64,000 bases of DNA from Blattabacterium cuenoti (GCF_014252275.1 NZ_CP059214.1:497053-561052); one strand, 5' to 3'. Counted from the first letter of the stretch, positions 1-9,710 are shown. Translations and numbers: made by a program. Notes: generated by a model from the sequence alone, not told the origin.

Positions 1-2087
1 TATGAGTCAATATACCCAACATCTCCTTTCCATTTCAATATGAACCTATTGATCAATTTTTTATAAAAAGATGCAGACATATTATATTGAAAGTACTCCA
101 TCCATTTTTCTCCCTCTTCAGAATTATTTTTTTGAAACCATTTAGAGTATGGAAAAGAAAAGGTTCCATTCAATTCTACTTGTGATCCCTGTAATGGATA
201 AACTTGATTTTTTACTCCTATAGTATCTCTTTTTAGTGAAATTGAAGCATTAATCTCTCTTAAACGAGACAATGTTTTTCCTCTGTATACAGATTGATCT
301 CCATGGATATCAATAGATAATTGATTATCTTTACCTAATAAAAGTTTTTTATAAATGATAGAACTTCTCATTCTTTCTAAGAAAAAATCTTCATGAGATT
401 TCATAATTTTTTTTGGAATAAACATTCTATTTATATCAACAAGAAATGATTTTTCTTCATGTTTAATATTTCTGACTGAAGAATCAAAATCAAATAACAA
501 TGCATCCGTTTTTTTATTAAAACATCTAGGTTCTATGAAAGAAAATCCGTATGATTTAAAATTCTTTCCTAACTGACCAGAAATTACAAATTTTTGTCCA
601 TCTCCTCGAGGAATCGGAGTCCATTTTTTCAAATGCATAGCATTTTTAAGAGAAAAATTATTGCATTTGAATTTTATCTTTCCAATAAATTGTTTTTTAT
701 CAGAATCTAAAAATCCTCCTTGCAATTTAATTTCATTAGGATTTTTTTCCTTTATTTTCCATAATAGATCTATCGATTGATCGTTATGAGGGATTACAAG
801 AAAAGAAACATCTGATAAAATATCTAAGTTTTTAAGATTTAATAAAGTTTCTTTCAATTTTTCAGGAGAAAAAAGATCTCCTGAAACAGTTTTTAATTCT
901 CTTTGAATAAGATTATTATTCGTAATCTTATTTCCTATGATTTTTACGTTTTTAATAACAACGGGAAAATGTTCTTTTATAAAAATATCTAAATGAATAA
1001 TTTTTTCTTGATCAATTTTTTTTTCAGTAGGAAATATATTAACAAATAAATGACCTAATTTAAGATAAGAATAAGCTATACTTTTTGGATGATCATTACT
1101 CAATACATTTTCTATGATTTTGTTTTTGAAATATTGGGAACCTTTTTTATATCCTATCATGTTCATTAAATCATGAAAAATAAATTTTTGATTTCCATGA
1201 ATATGAACATTTCCCAAATGGTACTGATTTCCTTCATTAATCTTGATTTTTAAGATATATTTCTCATTTTTTTTTTTACACAAAGAATCTACAGAAATTT
1301 GAACAGATAAAAATCCTAAACGTTCATATTTTTTTCTTATATTTTTTATTTCCTTACGGAAACTTTTTTTAATATAAAAATTAATATTTTTTTTATTAGG
1401 AATTAAAAAATTGATGGAATCTTGAAAATTTATCTCTTTGATTAAAGATAGATCATCTATTGCTTGATTTCCATCAAATATAATTTGATCGATAGAAATT
1501 AATGTTTTTTTCTTTACAAAAATTTGTAAAACATTTTTATGATCTCTATTTACAAGAGAATGGTAGATTTTTACATGATCATATCCATGAGATTGATAAT
1601 AGATTTGAATTTCATTTTCAATAATTTGTATTTGATCCTCATACAATGAGGTTCCATTACAAAAACTATTTTTTATCCTTAAAAATTTATTAGGGTCTAT
1701 TTTTTTTCCAAATTCATCTTCTATTAAAATTTGATCTATTTGTTTAAACTCTTGAATGGTAAAAAATAAATCAATATTATGTTGTTCTTGTTTTGTATAT
1801 AAAGAAATATGTTGGAATATTCCACTGTTGTTTATTTGTTGAATAACATCTTCTACTTTTAAATTATCTACAAATTTTCCTACATAAAGACCAGAAATTT
1901 TTGATATAAAATGTTGATCATATTTTGTATTATGTCCCTTTAGATGAATAGATCTTATTGTTCCATGGATAAGACGTGTTGGTTTTTCATCTGTCGAATG
2001 ATTGGATAATACGTTTTCTTGAAAAGAAAAAACGCGATTTTTTTGTATTTGTAATATGAGAAAGAAAACGAGGAAAAAAAACTTCAT
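1..2087 (-). CDS. bamA: Outer membrane assembly factor BamA (partial, 3' end outside window)
   Basis: The frame opens with ATG at 2087 and stays open to base 1, giving about 695 residues without a stop; the rest of the barrel lies beyond the window. A hydrophobic signal-like start (MKFFFLVFFLIL) is followed by POTRA-type repeats with lines such as LKGHNTKYD and IFDGNQAIDD, then the start of a beta-barrel with the BamA-typical SGQLGKNF and FSFIEPRCF region. BamA inserts beta-barrel proteins in the outer membrane. It follows uppS and nadK on the same strand, the usual nadK-uppS-bamA order of Flavobacteriia. Identity is inferred from domain order and synteny and is high confidence. Confidence 0.92.
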   Translation of the reverse strand, partial: MKFFFLVFFLILQIQKNRVFSFQENVLSNHSTDEKPTRLIHGTIRSIHLKGHNTKYDQHFISKISGLYVGKFVDNLKVEDVIQQINNSGIFQHISLYTKQEQHNIDLFFTIQEFKQIDQILIEDEFGKKIDPNKFLRIKNSFCNGTSLYEDQIQIIENEIQIYYQSHGYDHVKIYHSLVNRDHKNVLQIFVKKKTLISIDQIIFDGNQAIDDLSLIKEINFQDSINFLIPNKKNINFYIKKSFRKEIKNIRKKYERLGFLSVQISVDSLCKKKNEKYILKIKINEGNQYHLGNVHIHGNQKFIFHDLMNMIGYKKGSQYFKNKIIENVLSNDHPKSIAYSYLKLGHLFVNIFPTEKKIDQEKIIHLDIFIKEHFPVVIKNVKIIGNKITNNNLIQRELKTVSGDLFSPEKLKETLLNLKNLDILSDVSFLVIPHNDQSIDLLWKIKEKNPNEIKLQGGFLDSDKKQFIGKIKFKCNNFSLKNAMHLKKWTPIPRGDGQKFVISGQLGKNFKSYGFSFIEPRCFNKKTDALLFDFDSSVRNIKHEEKSFLVDINRMFIPKKIMKSHEDFFLERMRSSIIYKKLLLGKDNQLSIDIHGDQSVYRGKTLSRLREINASISLKRDTIGVKNQVYPLQGSQVELNGTFSFPYSKWFQKNNSEEGEKWMEYFQYNMSASFYKKLINRFILKWKGDVGYIDS

Positions 2088-2141
2088 TCTTTTTCCTCTA
2101 TTAAGAAAAAAATGAATTGTTTCCAAAACAATGAGATTTTT

Positions 2142-2873
2142 TTATTTTACGTTTCCAAAACGACGATTTCTTTTTTGATAATTAATAATAGCTTTAAAAA
2201 AATCTTTTTTACGAAAATCAGGCCATAATACATTAGTAAAATATAATTCTGCATAAGCCGATTGCCATAATAAAAAATTACTAATTCTTTGTTCACCACT
2301 TGTTCTAATGATCAGATCTACATCAGGAAGATTTTTTGTGTATAAATGATTTTGAAAAAAAGAGTGATTTATATCACCTAAAGTAAATAATCCTTTATAT
2401 ATTTTTTTAGCAACTTTCTGCGTTGCTCTTAAAATTTCTTCTCTGGCTCCATAGCTTAAGGCTAAAATCAATGTTCCAGATGTATTATTTTTAGTTTTTT
2501 TAATAAAAAAATGAAGATTTTCTTGTATTTCTTTAGAAAATTTACTAACATCACCGATAGTAAGAATTTTAATATTATTTTCATGAATTTCTTTCAAATA
2601 TTTGTGTAAATGACTGTGAAATAAATTCATTAATTTGTTGATTTCTTTTTTAGGACGTTTCCAATTTTCGGAAGAAAAAACATATAAAGTAATATAAGGT
2701 ATTCCTAATTCTTTACAAGCATTTAAAGAATCTCTTACGGAGACCATCGCTTGTTGATATCCAAAATCTCTTAGTTTTCCTCTTTTTTCTGCCCATCTTC
2801 CATTTCCGTCCATAATAATAGCGACATGAGATGGAATGTTCTTATAATCTATTTTTTTTAATAATTTTTCCAT
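2142..2873 (-). CDS. uppS: Undecaprenyl (polyprenyl) diphosphate synthase
   Basis: Cis-prenyltransferase that builds the C55 carrier lipid for peptidoglycan from isopentenyl diphosphate. The start chosen is the internal ATG at 2873 (MEKLLKK, 243 aa); a longer frame to 2930 adds only a hydrophobic, T-rich-derived tail. Conserved motifs visible are IMDGNGRWA with the catalytic Asp, SSENWKRP, and RTSGEQRISNFLLWQSAY with the diphosphate-binding Arg. The C-terminal region WPDFRKKDF is also typical. It lies between nadK and bamA and is probably co-transcribed with them. Together with the mevalonate kinase at 3.9 kb it places isoprenoid lipid supply in this region. Confidence 0.96.
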   Translation of the reverse strand: MEKLLKKIDYKNIPSHVAIIMDGNGRWAEKRGKLRDFGYQQAMVSVRDSLNACKELGIPYITLYVFSSENWKRPKKEINKLMNLFHSHLHKYLKEIHENNIKILTIGDVSKFSKEIQENLHFFIKKTKNNTSGTLILALSYGAREEILRATQKVAKKIYKGLFTLGDINHSFFQNHLYTKNLPDVDLIIRTSGEQRISNFLLWQSAYAELYFTNVLWPDFRKKDFFKAIINYQKRNRRFGNVK

Positions 2874-2878
2874 TTTTT

Positions 2879-2912
2879 TTAAAAGTATAAAAAAGTACAA
2901 AAAAGTATAAAA
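2879..2912. repeat. Three tandem AAAAAAGTAY units upstream of uppS
   Basis: The bases upstream of the uppS start contain three close copies of an A6-GTAY unit (Y is C or T). This is a short low-complexity repeat that makes an artificial N-terminal extension of the uppS frame. No function is evident. Confidence 0.5.
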
Positions 2913-2946
2913 CACAAGAATTACACACAAATATATAATAGATTAT

Positions 2947-3831
2947 CTAATTTCTTTGATCCATGCCCCAAAGAAGTTTCTCTCTTAACGTTTGATAATA
3001 TGTATTTTTTTTCTCTTGAAAAATAGATATATAAAAAGGAGCTTTTTTAATATATAATTCGTTTTCTTTTTTCAAAAAAGTTAATCGAGTATCCATAGAT
3101 AAAGAATAAGATTCCACTCTACTATTGATTTTTAAACGAATTTCTTGTTGATCTGAGATGACCAATGGTCTTGAAAACAAATTATGTGGAGATACTGGAG
3201 TAAGTACGAAATTTTTGTTATCAGGACTAATAATCGGTCCTCCACAACTTAATGAATATCCAGTAGAACCAGTTGGAGTCGATATAATTAACCCATCTGC
3301 CCAATATGAAGTTAAAAATTCATTATCAATAAATACATCAATGGTAATCATTGAAACGGTTTCTTTTCGAAGAATTACAATTTCATTGAGAGCAAAATTG
3401 AAAAAATTTTGAATTTTTGTAATAGAAGTTTTTAAATATAATAAACTTCTTTGCATTAAAAAGAGTTTTTTATTAAAAATCTTATCTATATTTTTTATGA
3501 AAACGTCTTTATTAAAAGTAGCAAGAAATCCTAACTTTCCTGTGTTTATTCCTACTATTGGAATTCCAGAATCTCTTATCAAAGAGATCGCAGATAATAT
3601 TGTTCCATCTCCTCCAAAAGTAAACATTAAATTAAAATCTTTAGTAAGATCTTTATGATGAGAAAAAACAGGAAAATTAATATATTTAAATTTATCAAAT
3701 AATAACAATCTATTAAAAAAAGATTGTTCAATATGTAAATCAATGGAATGACTTAATACATAGGTAATGAACTTATCTAAATATGGAATATGATTTTTCA
3801 CCAATTTTTGTCCATACACCGCAATTTTCAT
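2947..3831 (-). CDS. nadK: NAD kinase
   Basis: Phosphorylates NAD to NADP in the cytosol. The 294-residue product has the family hallmark GGDG (FTFGGDGTIL), NTGKLGFLA, and the conserved STPTGSTGYSLSCGGPI stretch that binds NAD and the phosphate donor. Length is typical. The gene ends in TAG and is separated from uppS by 73 nt; it is divergent from the mevalonate kinase gene across a 60-nt gap, which probably holds both promoters. The gene order nadK-uppS-bamA matches free-living flavobacteria, except that the small porin-like gene often found between nadK and uppS is absent. Confidence 0.96.
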   Translation of the reverse strand: MKIAVYGQKLVKNHIPYLDKFITYVLSHSIDLHIEQSFFNRLLLFDKFKYINFPVFSHHKDLTKDFNLMFTFGGDGTILSAISLIRDSGIPIVGINTGKLGFLATFNKDVFIKNIDKIFNKKLFLMQRSLLYLKTSITKIQNFFNFALNEIVILRKETVSMITIDVFIDNEFLTSYWADGLIISTPTGSTGYSLSCGGPIISPDNKNFVLTPVSPHNLFSRPLVISDQQEIRLKINSRVESYSLSMDTRLTFLKKENELYIKKAPFYISIFQEKKNTYYQTLREKLLWGMDQRN

Positions 3832-3891
3832 TAATTAAGAAATGACAACTTCTCATTTTTTTCTAAATTTAATAATTTCTTTATAAAAACA

Positions 3892-4797
3892 ATGACAAAC
3901 GAAATGTATCCTTCTAAAATATTGTTATTTGGAGAATATGGAATTATTGAGAATTATTGTGGTTTATCAATTCCTCATTCATATTATCAAGGAAGGTTCA
4001 AATTTATTTTGAAATTTGAAAAAAAATTTATACAATCAAATTACGAAATCAAAAAATATTGTGATTTTTTATTTGAGAAAAAAATGTTTTTATCCAATTT
4101 TGATATATCTACATTGTATAATGATATAAAAAATGGTCTTTTTTTTGATTCTAATATTCCACAAGGATATGGTTTAGGAAGTTCAGGTGCATTGGTAGCG
4201 GCCATTTATGATAGATATTTCAGTAACAAAAAAAATGATCCAAGAATTTTAAAAAATATTTTCAGTAAAATGGAATCTTTTTTTCATGGAAAAAGTTCTG
4301 GCGTTGATCCTTTAATATGTTATTTTAATAAACCTTTTCTAATTTTTTCAAAAAAAAAAATTTTTACAGTTAAAATTCCTCAAAAAAATGTTTATGGAAA
4401 AGGTGCTATATTTTTATTAAATTCAGGAATTCCAAGTAATACATCATATATGATACAATTATTTTTAAATAAATTAAAGAACAAAGAATTCAAAAAAATT
4501 CTTAAAGAAGAATTTTCAAAATATAATGAACAATGCATCCAATCGTTTTTAAAAAACGATTTTTACGTTTTGTTAAAAAACGTAAAACAACTTTCTATTT
4601 GGATTTTTGATCACTTTAAACCCATGATTCCAATCAATTTTATAAATCTTTGGAAAGAAGGAATTCAACAAAATGTTCATTACTTTAAATTATGTGGTTC
4701 CGGAGGTGGAGGATTTTTACTAGGATTTTCCCCCAATTATGAAAAATCTAAAAGAAAATTAATAAAATATTCCATGGAAGTCATTTTTCAATTCTGA
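3892..4797 (+). CDS. mvk: Mevalonate kinase (GHMP family, flavobacterial type)
   Basis: GHMP-superfamily kinase that phosphorylates mevalonate in isoprenoid synthesis. Visible motifs are SKILLFGEYGI near the N-terminus, PQGYGLGSSGALVAA (GHMP motif 2, phosphate binding), FHGKSSGVDPL (mevalonate kinase-type SSG-D signature) and CGSGGGGFLLG (motif 3). The 301-aa length fits the flavobacterial family. An A11 run at 4350-4360 lies inside the frame. It ends in TGA and is followed after 3 nt by rluB, so the two are probably one transcript. Bacteroidota of this group use the mevalonate route, consistent with uppS nearby. Confidence 0.92.
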   Translation: MTNEMYPSKILLFGEYGIIENYCGLSIPHSYYQGRFKFILKFEKKFIQSNYEIKKYCDFLFEKKMFLSNFDISTLYNDIKNGLFFDSNIPQGYGLGSSGALVAAIYDRYFSNKKNDPRILKNIFSKMESFFHGKSSGVDPLICYFNKPFLIFSKKKIFTVKIPQKNVYGKGAIFLLNSGIPSNTSYMIQLFLNKLKNKEFKKILKEEFSKYNEQCIQSFLKNDFYVLLKNVKQLSIWIFDHFKPMIPINFINLWKEGIQQNVHYFKLCGSGGGGFLLGFSPNYEKSKRKLIKYSMEVIFQF

Positions 4798-4800
4798 AAT

Positions 4801-5544
4801 ATGAATAAAAAAATTCGATTAAATCATTATTTATCGCGTTCTGGGATCACTTCCAGAAGAAAAGCAGATCAATTAATTCAATCAGGAGTGATAGAAGTAA
4901 ATGGAAAAACTGTTTGTGAATTAGGAACTATTATACAAACCGATGATATTGTTAAATTACATGGAGAAAAAATACAGATAAATAAAAATATTTATTTACT
5001 GATTAACAAACCAAAGGGATTTATTACAACTAAAAAAGATCCATTGAAAAGAAGAACAGTAATGCATTTAATTCCTAATCATTTAATAAAATGGAATCTT
5101 TTTCCTGTAGGAAGATTGGATCGATCTACCACAGGGGTGTTAATGCTTACAAATGATGGAAATGTATCGCAAAAATTAACTCATCCTAAATATAAAGTAC
5201 AAAAAGTTTATCATGTTTTTCTAAATAAAAAAATCCATGAAGATGATATCGAAAAGATTATAAATGGGAAAATACGTTTAAAAGAAGGAAGAGTAAGAAT
5301 AAATTTTCTTCGAAAAGTTCATAAACGTCATGAATTGTACATAGGATTATCCATTGGTTGGAATAAAATTATAAAAAGAATCTTTCATAAACTAGGTTAT
5401 AAAGTGATCAAATTAGACCGAATCAGTTTTGCTGGATTACAAAAAAAAGGTATAAAAAAAGGCGGGTATACCCTTGTAAGCAAAGAAAAAATAAAAAATA
5501 TTTTAAAACGTTATATATATCATGAAAAAAATCACCATTATTAA
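4801..5544 (+). CDS. rluB: rRNA pseudouridine synthase, RsuA/RluB family
   Basis: Isomerises uridine to pseudouridine in rRNA. An N-terminal S4 RNA-binding domain (RLNHYLSRSGITSRRKAD) is followed by the catalytic domain, whose GRLDRSTTG motif holds the nucleophilic Asp and whose LLINKPKGF line is typical. The 247-aa product overlaps the start of aroQ by 23 nt, and it begins 3 nt after the mevalonate kinase stop, so mvk-rluB-aroQ form a tight operon. Assignment to RluB rather than RsuA follows the usual flavobacterial annotation and is less certain than the family. Confidence 0.9.
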   Translation: MNKKIRLNHYLSRSGITSRRKADQLIQSGVIEVNGKTVCELGTIIQTDDIVKLHGEKIQINKNIYLLINKPKGFITTKKDPLKRRTVMHLIPNHLIKWNLFPVGRLDRSTTGVLMLTNDGNVSQKLTHPKYKVQKVYHVFLNKKIHEDDIEKIINGKIRLKEGRVRINFLRKVHKRHELYIGLSIGWNKIIKRIFHKLGYKVIKLDRISFAGLQKKGIKKGGYTLVSKEKIKNILKRYIYHEKNHHY

Positions 5545-5950
5545 TGGTCCGAATTTAAATCTGTTAGGAGTAAGAGAACCTCATTTATATGGAAACGAAA
5601 ATTTTATGGAATTTCTTAAAAAAATAAAAAATAAAAAGTTATTCTCGAAAATAATAATTGACTATTATCAAAATAACTGCGAAGGAAAAATTATCGATTG
5701 TTTACATAACATTGGAAATTGTCCATACGATGGGATCCTATTAAATGCAGGTGCATATACTCATACCTCGATAGGAATTGCAGATGCAATTCAATCGATC
5801 TCTACTCCTGTTATCGAAATACATATTTCGAATATATACGCAAGAGAAATTTTTAGAAGAAAATCCTTTATTTCTTCTGTTTGTAAAGGAACAATTTTTG
5901 GTTTTGGACTAAAATCCTATGAATTAGGTATAATGAGTTTTCTTTTATAA
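5522..5950 (+). CDS. aroQ: 3-dehydroquinate dehydratase, type II
   Basis: Third step of the shikimate pathway to aromatic amino acids. The 142-aa protein shows INGPNLNLLG and REPHLYG (catalytic Tyr), LNAGAYTHTS, and VIEIHISNIYAREIFRRKS with the catalytic His and the substrate-binding Arg. It starts inside the 3' end of rluB (23-nt overlap), and its last 34 nt overlap the 3' end of ysxC on the other strand. Shikimate enzymes are expected in a symbiont that supplies aromatic amino acids. Confidence 0.96.
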   Translation: MKKITIINGPNLNLLGVREPHLYGNENFMEFLKKIKNKKLFSKIIIDYYQNNCEGKIIDCLHNIGNCPYDGILLNAGAYTHTSIGIADAIQSISTPVIEIHISNIYAREIFRRKSFISSVCKGTIFGFGLKSYELGIMSFLL

Positions 5951-6543
5951 TTTAGTTGTTCTATATATTTCATAATATTTTTCTTTTCTAATTGATTTTT
6001 TATAGATATCTTAAAATATTTAGGAGGATTTATTCCCATATTTTTTTCTAATTGTTCTAAACATGTTGAAATTTTTTTATCAATATTCATATATTTTTTT
6101 AATTTATCCATTTTTGTAAAAATAAAACAAAATTGTACATGATTTTCCAATAACATTTCAATAAAATAATAATCAATTTGTTGAATTAATCTTCTACAAT
6201 CGATTAATAAAAATAAATAAGTCATTTTTTTTCGATAAAAAATATAATCTTTTATAATTCGATAGATTTCTCTTTTCATTTTTATATCAGGAAAAAATCC
6301 ATATCCAGGTAAATCAATTAAATACCATTGATGATTAATTAAAAAAATATTAATTAATTTTGTCTTTCCGGGACTTGAAGAAACTTTTGCAAGTTTTTTA
6401 CGATGAGTTAAAAAATTAATTAAACTAGATTTTCCTACGTTAGATCTTCCTGCAAAAGCATATTCTAAATTTCTTTCATTTAATATAGAAGAGTGGTTTA
6501 ATTGATTAATACTTCCTTCAAAGGTAGCAGAAAAAATTTTCAC
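5917..6543 (-). CDS. ysxC: Ribosome biogenesis GTPase YsxC/EngB
   Basis: GTPase needed for assembly of the large ribosomal subunit. G-motifs are plain: GRSNVGKSSL (G1), SSPGKT (G2 region), LIDLPGYGF (G3) and FTKMDKL (G4). The 208-aa length is typical. Its start overlaps the stop of the upstream hydrolase gene by 4 nt (ATGA), showing translational coupling, and its 3' end overlaps the convergent aroQ by 34 nt. The stop is TAG. Confidence 0.96.
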   Translation of the reverse strand: MKIFSATFEGSINQLNHSSILNERNLEYAFAGRSNVGKSSLINFLTHRKKLAKVSSSPGKTKLINIFLINHQWYLIDLPGYGFFPDIKMKREIYRIIKDYIFYRKKMTYLFLLIDCRRLIQQIDYYFIEMLLENHVQFCFIFTKMDKLKKYMNIDKKISTCLEQLEKNMGINPPKYFKISIKNQLEKKNIMKYIEQLNYKRKLIIPNS

Positions 6544-7304
6544 GATTTAAAATTAAATTTATTAAGCCATTTTTTAAGAATCTTGATAAACTCTTTAGGA
6601 TGTTCCATCATTGGTGCATGTCCGCATTTATCGATCCAATGTAGTTCTGATTGAGGTAATAGTTGATGAAACAATTTTGCTACTCCTGGAGGAGTTACGG
6701 GATCTTGTTTTCCCCAAATTAAACAAATAGGTTGACGAATATTCGATAAATCTTTCGACATATTATATTTTATTGAACTTTTAGCAAGATAAAGAGTTTT
6801 TATCCCCTTTTTTTTGTCATTCACAATTTGAAATACTTCATCTACTAATTCTTTTGTAGCTATTTTAGGATTATAAAATACTTCTTGTGATTTCTTTCGA
6901 ATGTATTCATAATTCTCTCTTTTAGGAAAAGAATATCCATATGATCTTTCAAATAATCCAGAACTTCCTGTCAAAACAACAGAATGCACTAAATCACATC
7001 TATTTTTTGCGATAATTAATGCCACATGACCACCTAAAGAATTTCCAATTAAAGTAACATTTTTTACGTTGATCTTCAAAAGAAAATTCATAACATATTT
7101 AGATAAATTAGAAATGTTGGTTAACAATAAAGGCATGCGATAAAGAGGTAAAGATGGAATAATAACTTTATATCCTATTTTTGGAAAAAAGTCTATAATT
7201 GCATTAAAATTACTCAATCCACCCATTAATCCATGAAGTAATATTAACGGATGTCCTTTTCCTTTTTTTACATGAGGAAATTCTTCTTTAGAAAACGAAT
7301 TCAT
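6540..7304 (-). CDS. Alpha/beta hydrolase
   Basis: 254-aa alpha/beta-hydrolase fold protein of unknown substrate. It has the oxyanion-hole line LLHGLMGG, the nucleophile elbow GNSLGGH with catalytic Ser, the acid region WGKQDPVTPP (Asp), and CGHAPMMEHP with the catalytic His. No signal peptide is seen, so it should be cytosolic. It is coupled to ysxC by a 4-nt stop/start overlap and follows rnc after 10 nt. In flavobacteria the same hydrolase commonly precedes ysxC. The substrate cannot be told from sequence. Confidence 0.88.
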   Translation of the reverse strand: MNSFSKEEFPHVKKGKGHPLILLHGLMGGLSNFNAIIDFFPKIGYKVIIPSLPLYRMPLLLTNISNLSKYVMNFLLKINVKNVTLIGNSLGGHVALIIAKNRCDLVHSVVLTGSSGLFERSYGYSFPKRENYEYIRKKSQEVFYNPKIATKELVDEVFQIVNDKKKGIKTLYLAKSSIKYNMSKDLSNIRQPICLIWGKQDPVTPPGVAKLFHQLLPQSELHWIDKCGHAPMMEHPKEFIKILKKWLNKFNFKS

Positions 7305-7314
7305 ATCTATTTCA

Positions 7315-8040
7315 TTAAATATTTCTTATTTCTTTTCCATTAACTATAAAATATGCTTTTTTTGCGGCCATCTCCTCTGATTTTTTTTTAGATGATCCTC
7401 TTCCTTTCGTAAGAATATCACATTCTGATATTTTAAATTCGGATAAATATATGTTTATGTTTTTTTCCGTTTCTTCTCTAAACGTATTAAATTTTACAAA
7501 AAATTTCTTCTTTTGGCACCATTCAATGATCCATACTTTATAACTAAAAATTTCATGTTGCAATTTCAATACATTTACATGATGATTGATAATTCTTTGA
7601 TAAACAAAATCTTGACATTTATCATATCCTAATTCTAAGTAAATGAATCCTATTAATGCTTCAAGAGTATTTCCTAATACATTATTATCATATATCATTT
7701 TTTTATCGAAAAAGATATCTGTAATATCAATTTTTTTAGAAATTTCATTTAAATTTTTTCTACAAACTATTTGTGATCTTATTCTAGTAAGTTCTCCTTC
7801 TTTCTTTTCTGGAAATTTTTCCAACAAAAAATGAGAAATGATAGTATTTAAAACGGCATCCCCTAAAAATTCCAATCTTTGAAAATTGATAGAATAATTT
7901 TTTTTAAAATTTCTCCTTTTTGAAGAAAAATTATATATAAATACTTCCTTTAATCCATTTATGTTTTTTGGAAAAAATCCTAATATTCTTTCCAATTTTT
8001 TTACTAAAATGAAATCTTTATCATTATTATTGTGATCCAT
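7315..8040 (-). CDS. rnc: Ribonuclease III
   Basis: Cleaves double-stranded RNA in rRNA precursors and mRNAs. The endonuclease domain has the signature RLEFLGDAVL and the second acidic patch LGNTLEALIGFIYLELG. The C-terminal dsRNA-binding domain ends with the typical GRGSSKKKSEEMAAKKAY region. Length is 241 aa. The gene lies only 3 nt after the fabF stop, giving the operon acpP-fabF-rnc-hydrolase-ysxC, with acpP-fabF-rnc the standard flavobacterial order. Confidence 0.96.
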   Translation of the reverse strand: MDHNNNDKDFILVKKLERILGFFPKNINGLKEVFIYNFSSKRRNFKKNYSINFQRLEFLGDAVLNTIISHFLLEKFPEKKEGELTRIRSQIVCRKNLNEISKKIDITDIFFDKKMIYDNNVLGNTLEALIGFIYLELGYDKCQDFVYQRIINHHVNVLKLQHEIFSYKVWIIEWCQKKKFFVKFNTFREETEKNINIYLSEFKISECDILTKGRGSSKKKSEEMAAKKAYFIVNGKEIRNI

Positions 8041-8043
8041 TAT

Positions 8044-9303
8044 TCAAGTAACATTTATTTTCTTAAATAAAAGACAAACATTATGACCTCCAAATCCAAA
8101 GGTATTACATATGCTGATATTGATGTTTTTTTGAATGGATTTATTGGGAGTAAGTTTAATTTTCGAATCAATTTTTTTATCTACATGAGATAAATTAATG
8201 GTAGGAGGAATGATCCCTTTCTTTAAAGAAAGAATAGTAGCAATTGATTCTATTGCACCAGCAGCACCTAATAAATGTCCGGTCATAGATTTTGTAGAAT
8301 TAATATCAATATGGTAAATCCTATCAGAAAATACTTTATGTATTGCTTGTAATTCTGCAATATCTCCTAGCTTCGTAGATGTTCCATGTGCATTAATATG
8401 ATTTATTTCATTATATTTCACTTTTGATTCTTCTATTGCAGATCTCAATGCTAAAATAACTCCTTTTCCATCTGGACGTGGTGCCGTTATATGATAAGCA
8501 TCTCCAGATAACCCAACGCCTCCGATTTCTGCATATATCTCCGCTCCTCTTGTTTTTGCATGGACATATTCTTCAAGGACAAGACACCCTGCTCCTTCTC
8601 CTAATACAAATCCATCTCTATCTTTATCAAAAGGACGTGAAGCAGTTTGATAATGATTATTATTCGTAGATAAAGCATGAAGTGCATTAAATCCACCAAC
8701 CCCACTTTGTGTGATAGCGGCTTCTGAACCTCCAGTAATCATAATCTCTGCTTTTCCTAAAGAAATTAAATAATAAGCATCTGCTATTGCATGAGATGAC
8801 GAAGCACAAGAGGCAACTGTAGCATAATTAGGTCCATGAAATCCATATTTCATAGAAATAAATCCAGCCGTAGTATCTATCAACATTTTAGGAATAAAAA
8901 AAGGACTAAATCTTGGACCTTTTCCAGAATTGAAATAATCAGCAATAGATAATTCTAAATTTAATAATCCTCCTATTCCAGATCCCCATACAACTCCTAT
9001 TCGATCCTTTTTTTCTTTGGAAAAATTGATACCACTATTTTTTATTGCTTCTTGAGAAGCAATAATTCCATATTGTGAACAAGGATCTAATGCTTTTATT
9101 TCTTTTTTACTAAAAAAAACATTAGGATCGTAATTTTTTAATTCACATGCGAACTTAGTTTTATATTTTTTTGTATCAAAATAAGTGATAGGTGCCGTAC
9201 CACCTTTTCCATGAATGAGTGAATTCCAATACTCTTTTAATGTATTTCCTATAGGAGTAATTGCTCCCATTCCAGTAATAACCACTTTTTTTAAACTTTT
9301 CAT
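8044..9303 (-). CDS. fabF: 3-oxoacyl-ACP synthase II (FabF)
   Basis: Condensing enzyme that elongates acyl-ACP with malonyl-ACP in type II fatty acid synthesis. The 419-aa protein has the active-site Cys in VASCASSSHA, the catalytic His in NAHGTSTKLGD, and the second His in STKSMTGHLLGAAGA. The C-terminal FGFGGHN line is conserved. It follows acpP after 45 nt and ends in TGA. Other members of the pathway in this window are fabG (28.5 kb) and fabZ (46.8 kb). Confidence 0.97.
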   Translation of the reverse strand: MKSLKKVVITGMGAITPIGNTLKEYWNSLIHGKGGTAPITYFDTKKYKTKFACELKNYDPNVFFSKKEIKALDPCSQYGIIASQEAIKNSGINFSKEKKDRIGVVWGSGIGGLLNLELSIADYFNSGKGPRFSPFFIPKMLIDTTAGFISMKYGFHGPNYATVASCASSSHAIADAYYLISLGKAEIMITGGSEAAITQSGVGGFNALHALSTNNNHYQTASRPFDKDRDGFVLGEGAGCLVLEEYVHAKTRGAEIYAEIGGVGLSGDAYHITAPRPDGKGVILALRSAIEESKVKYNEINHINAHGTSTKLGDIAELQAIHKVFSDRIYHIDINSTKSMTGHLLGAAGAIESIATILSLKKGIIPPTINLSHVDKKIDSKIKLTPNKSIQKNINISICNTFGFGGHNVCLLFKKINVT

Positions 9304-9348
9304 CTATTTCTGAATAGTTGTGAAAGGAAATAGGAATAAAAATATTTT

Positions 9349-9612
9349 TCATATATTTTTTTCAGAATGACCTTTTTCATTTAAAAGAGATTCTATAGCT
9401 TCTATGGCTTCCCCTATAGTGGTTATTTTTTCTGCTTTTTCATCAGGAATACTTATATCAAATTCTTTTTCAAATTCCATAATCAATTCTACAATATCTA
9501 ATGAATCAGCTCCTAAATCGTTGGTAAAACTAGAGGTAGGAAGAATTTCACTTTTTTCTATATTCAATTTATCTACAATGATTGAATGTACTTTAGATAC
9601 AATATCAGACAT
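9349..9612 (-). CDS. acpP: Acyl carrier protein
   Basis: Small acidic carrier for fatty acid intermediates. The 4'-phosphopantetheine attachment Ser is in [13 protein letters not shown]. The 87-aa length is slightly longer than the usual 76-80 because of a short C-terminal tail ([12 protein letters not shown]). It is the first gene of the acpP-fabF-rnc operon and ends in TGA. The upstream region holds two perfect inverted repeats. Confidence 0.96.
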   Translation of the reverse strand: MSDIVSKVHSIIVDKLNIEKSEILPTSSFTNDLGADSLDIVELIMEFEKEFDISIPDEKAEKITTIGEAIEAIESLLNEKGHSEKNI

Positions 9613-9642
9613 TTTATCATAATTTTTTTATGATACAAAATT

Positions 9643-9670
9643 AATAAACTTTTCTAAAAAAAAGTTTATT
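9643..9670. promoter_or_regulatory. 28-nt perfect inverted repeat upstream of acpP
   Basis: Perfect 11-bp arms AATAAACTTTT and AAAAGTTTATT (9643-9653 and 9660-9670) flank a 6-nt spacer. It sits 31 nt upstream of the acpP start. It could be an operator, an RNA hairpin in the acpP leader, or a terminator for the opposite side. Confidence 0.5.
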
Positions 9671-9710
9671 TTTAACTATGTTCATTAATGAATGATAGAT
9701 ATTGTTTTTT

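Noticed and set aside
3158..3412. 84-aa plus-strand frame inside nadK
   Set aside because: Antisense shadow of a well-conserved nadK; no start context and no family resemblance.
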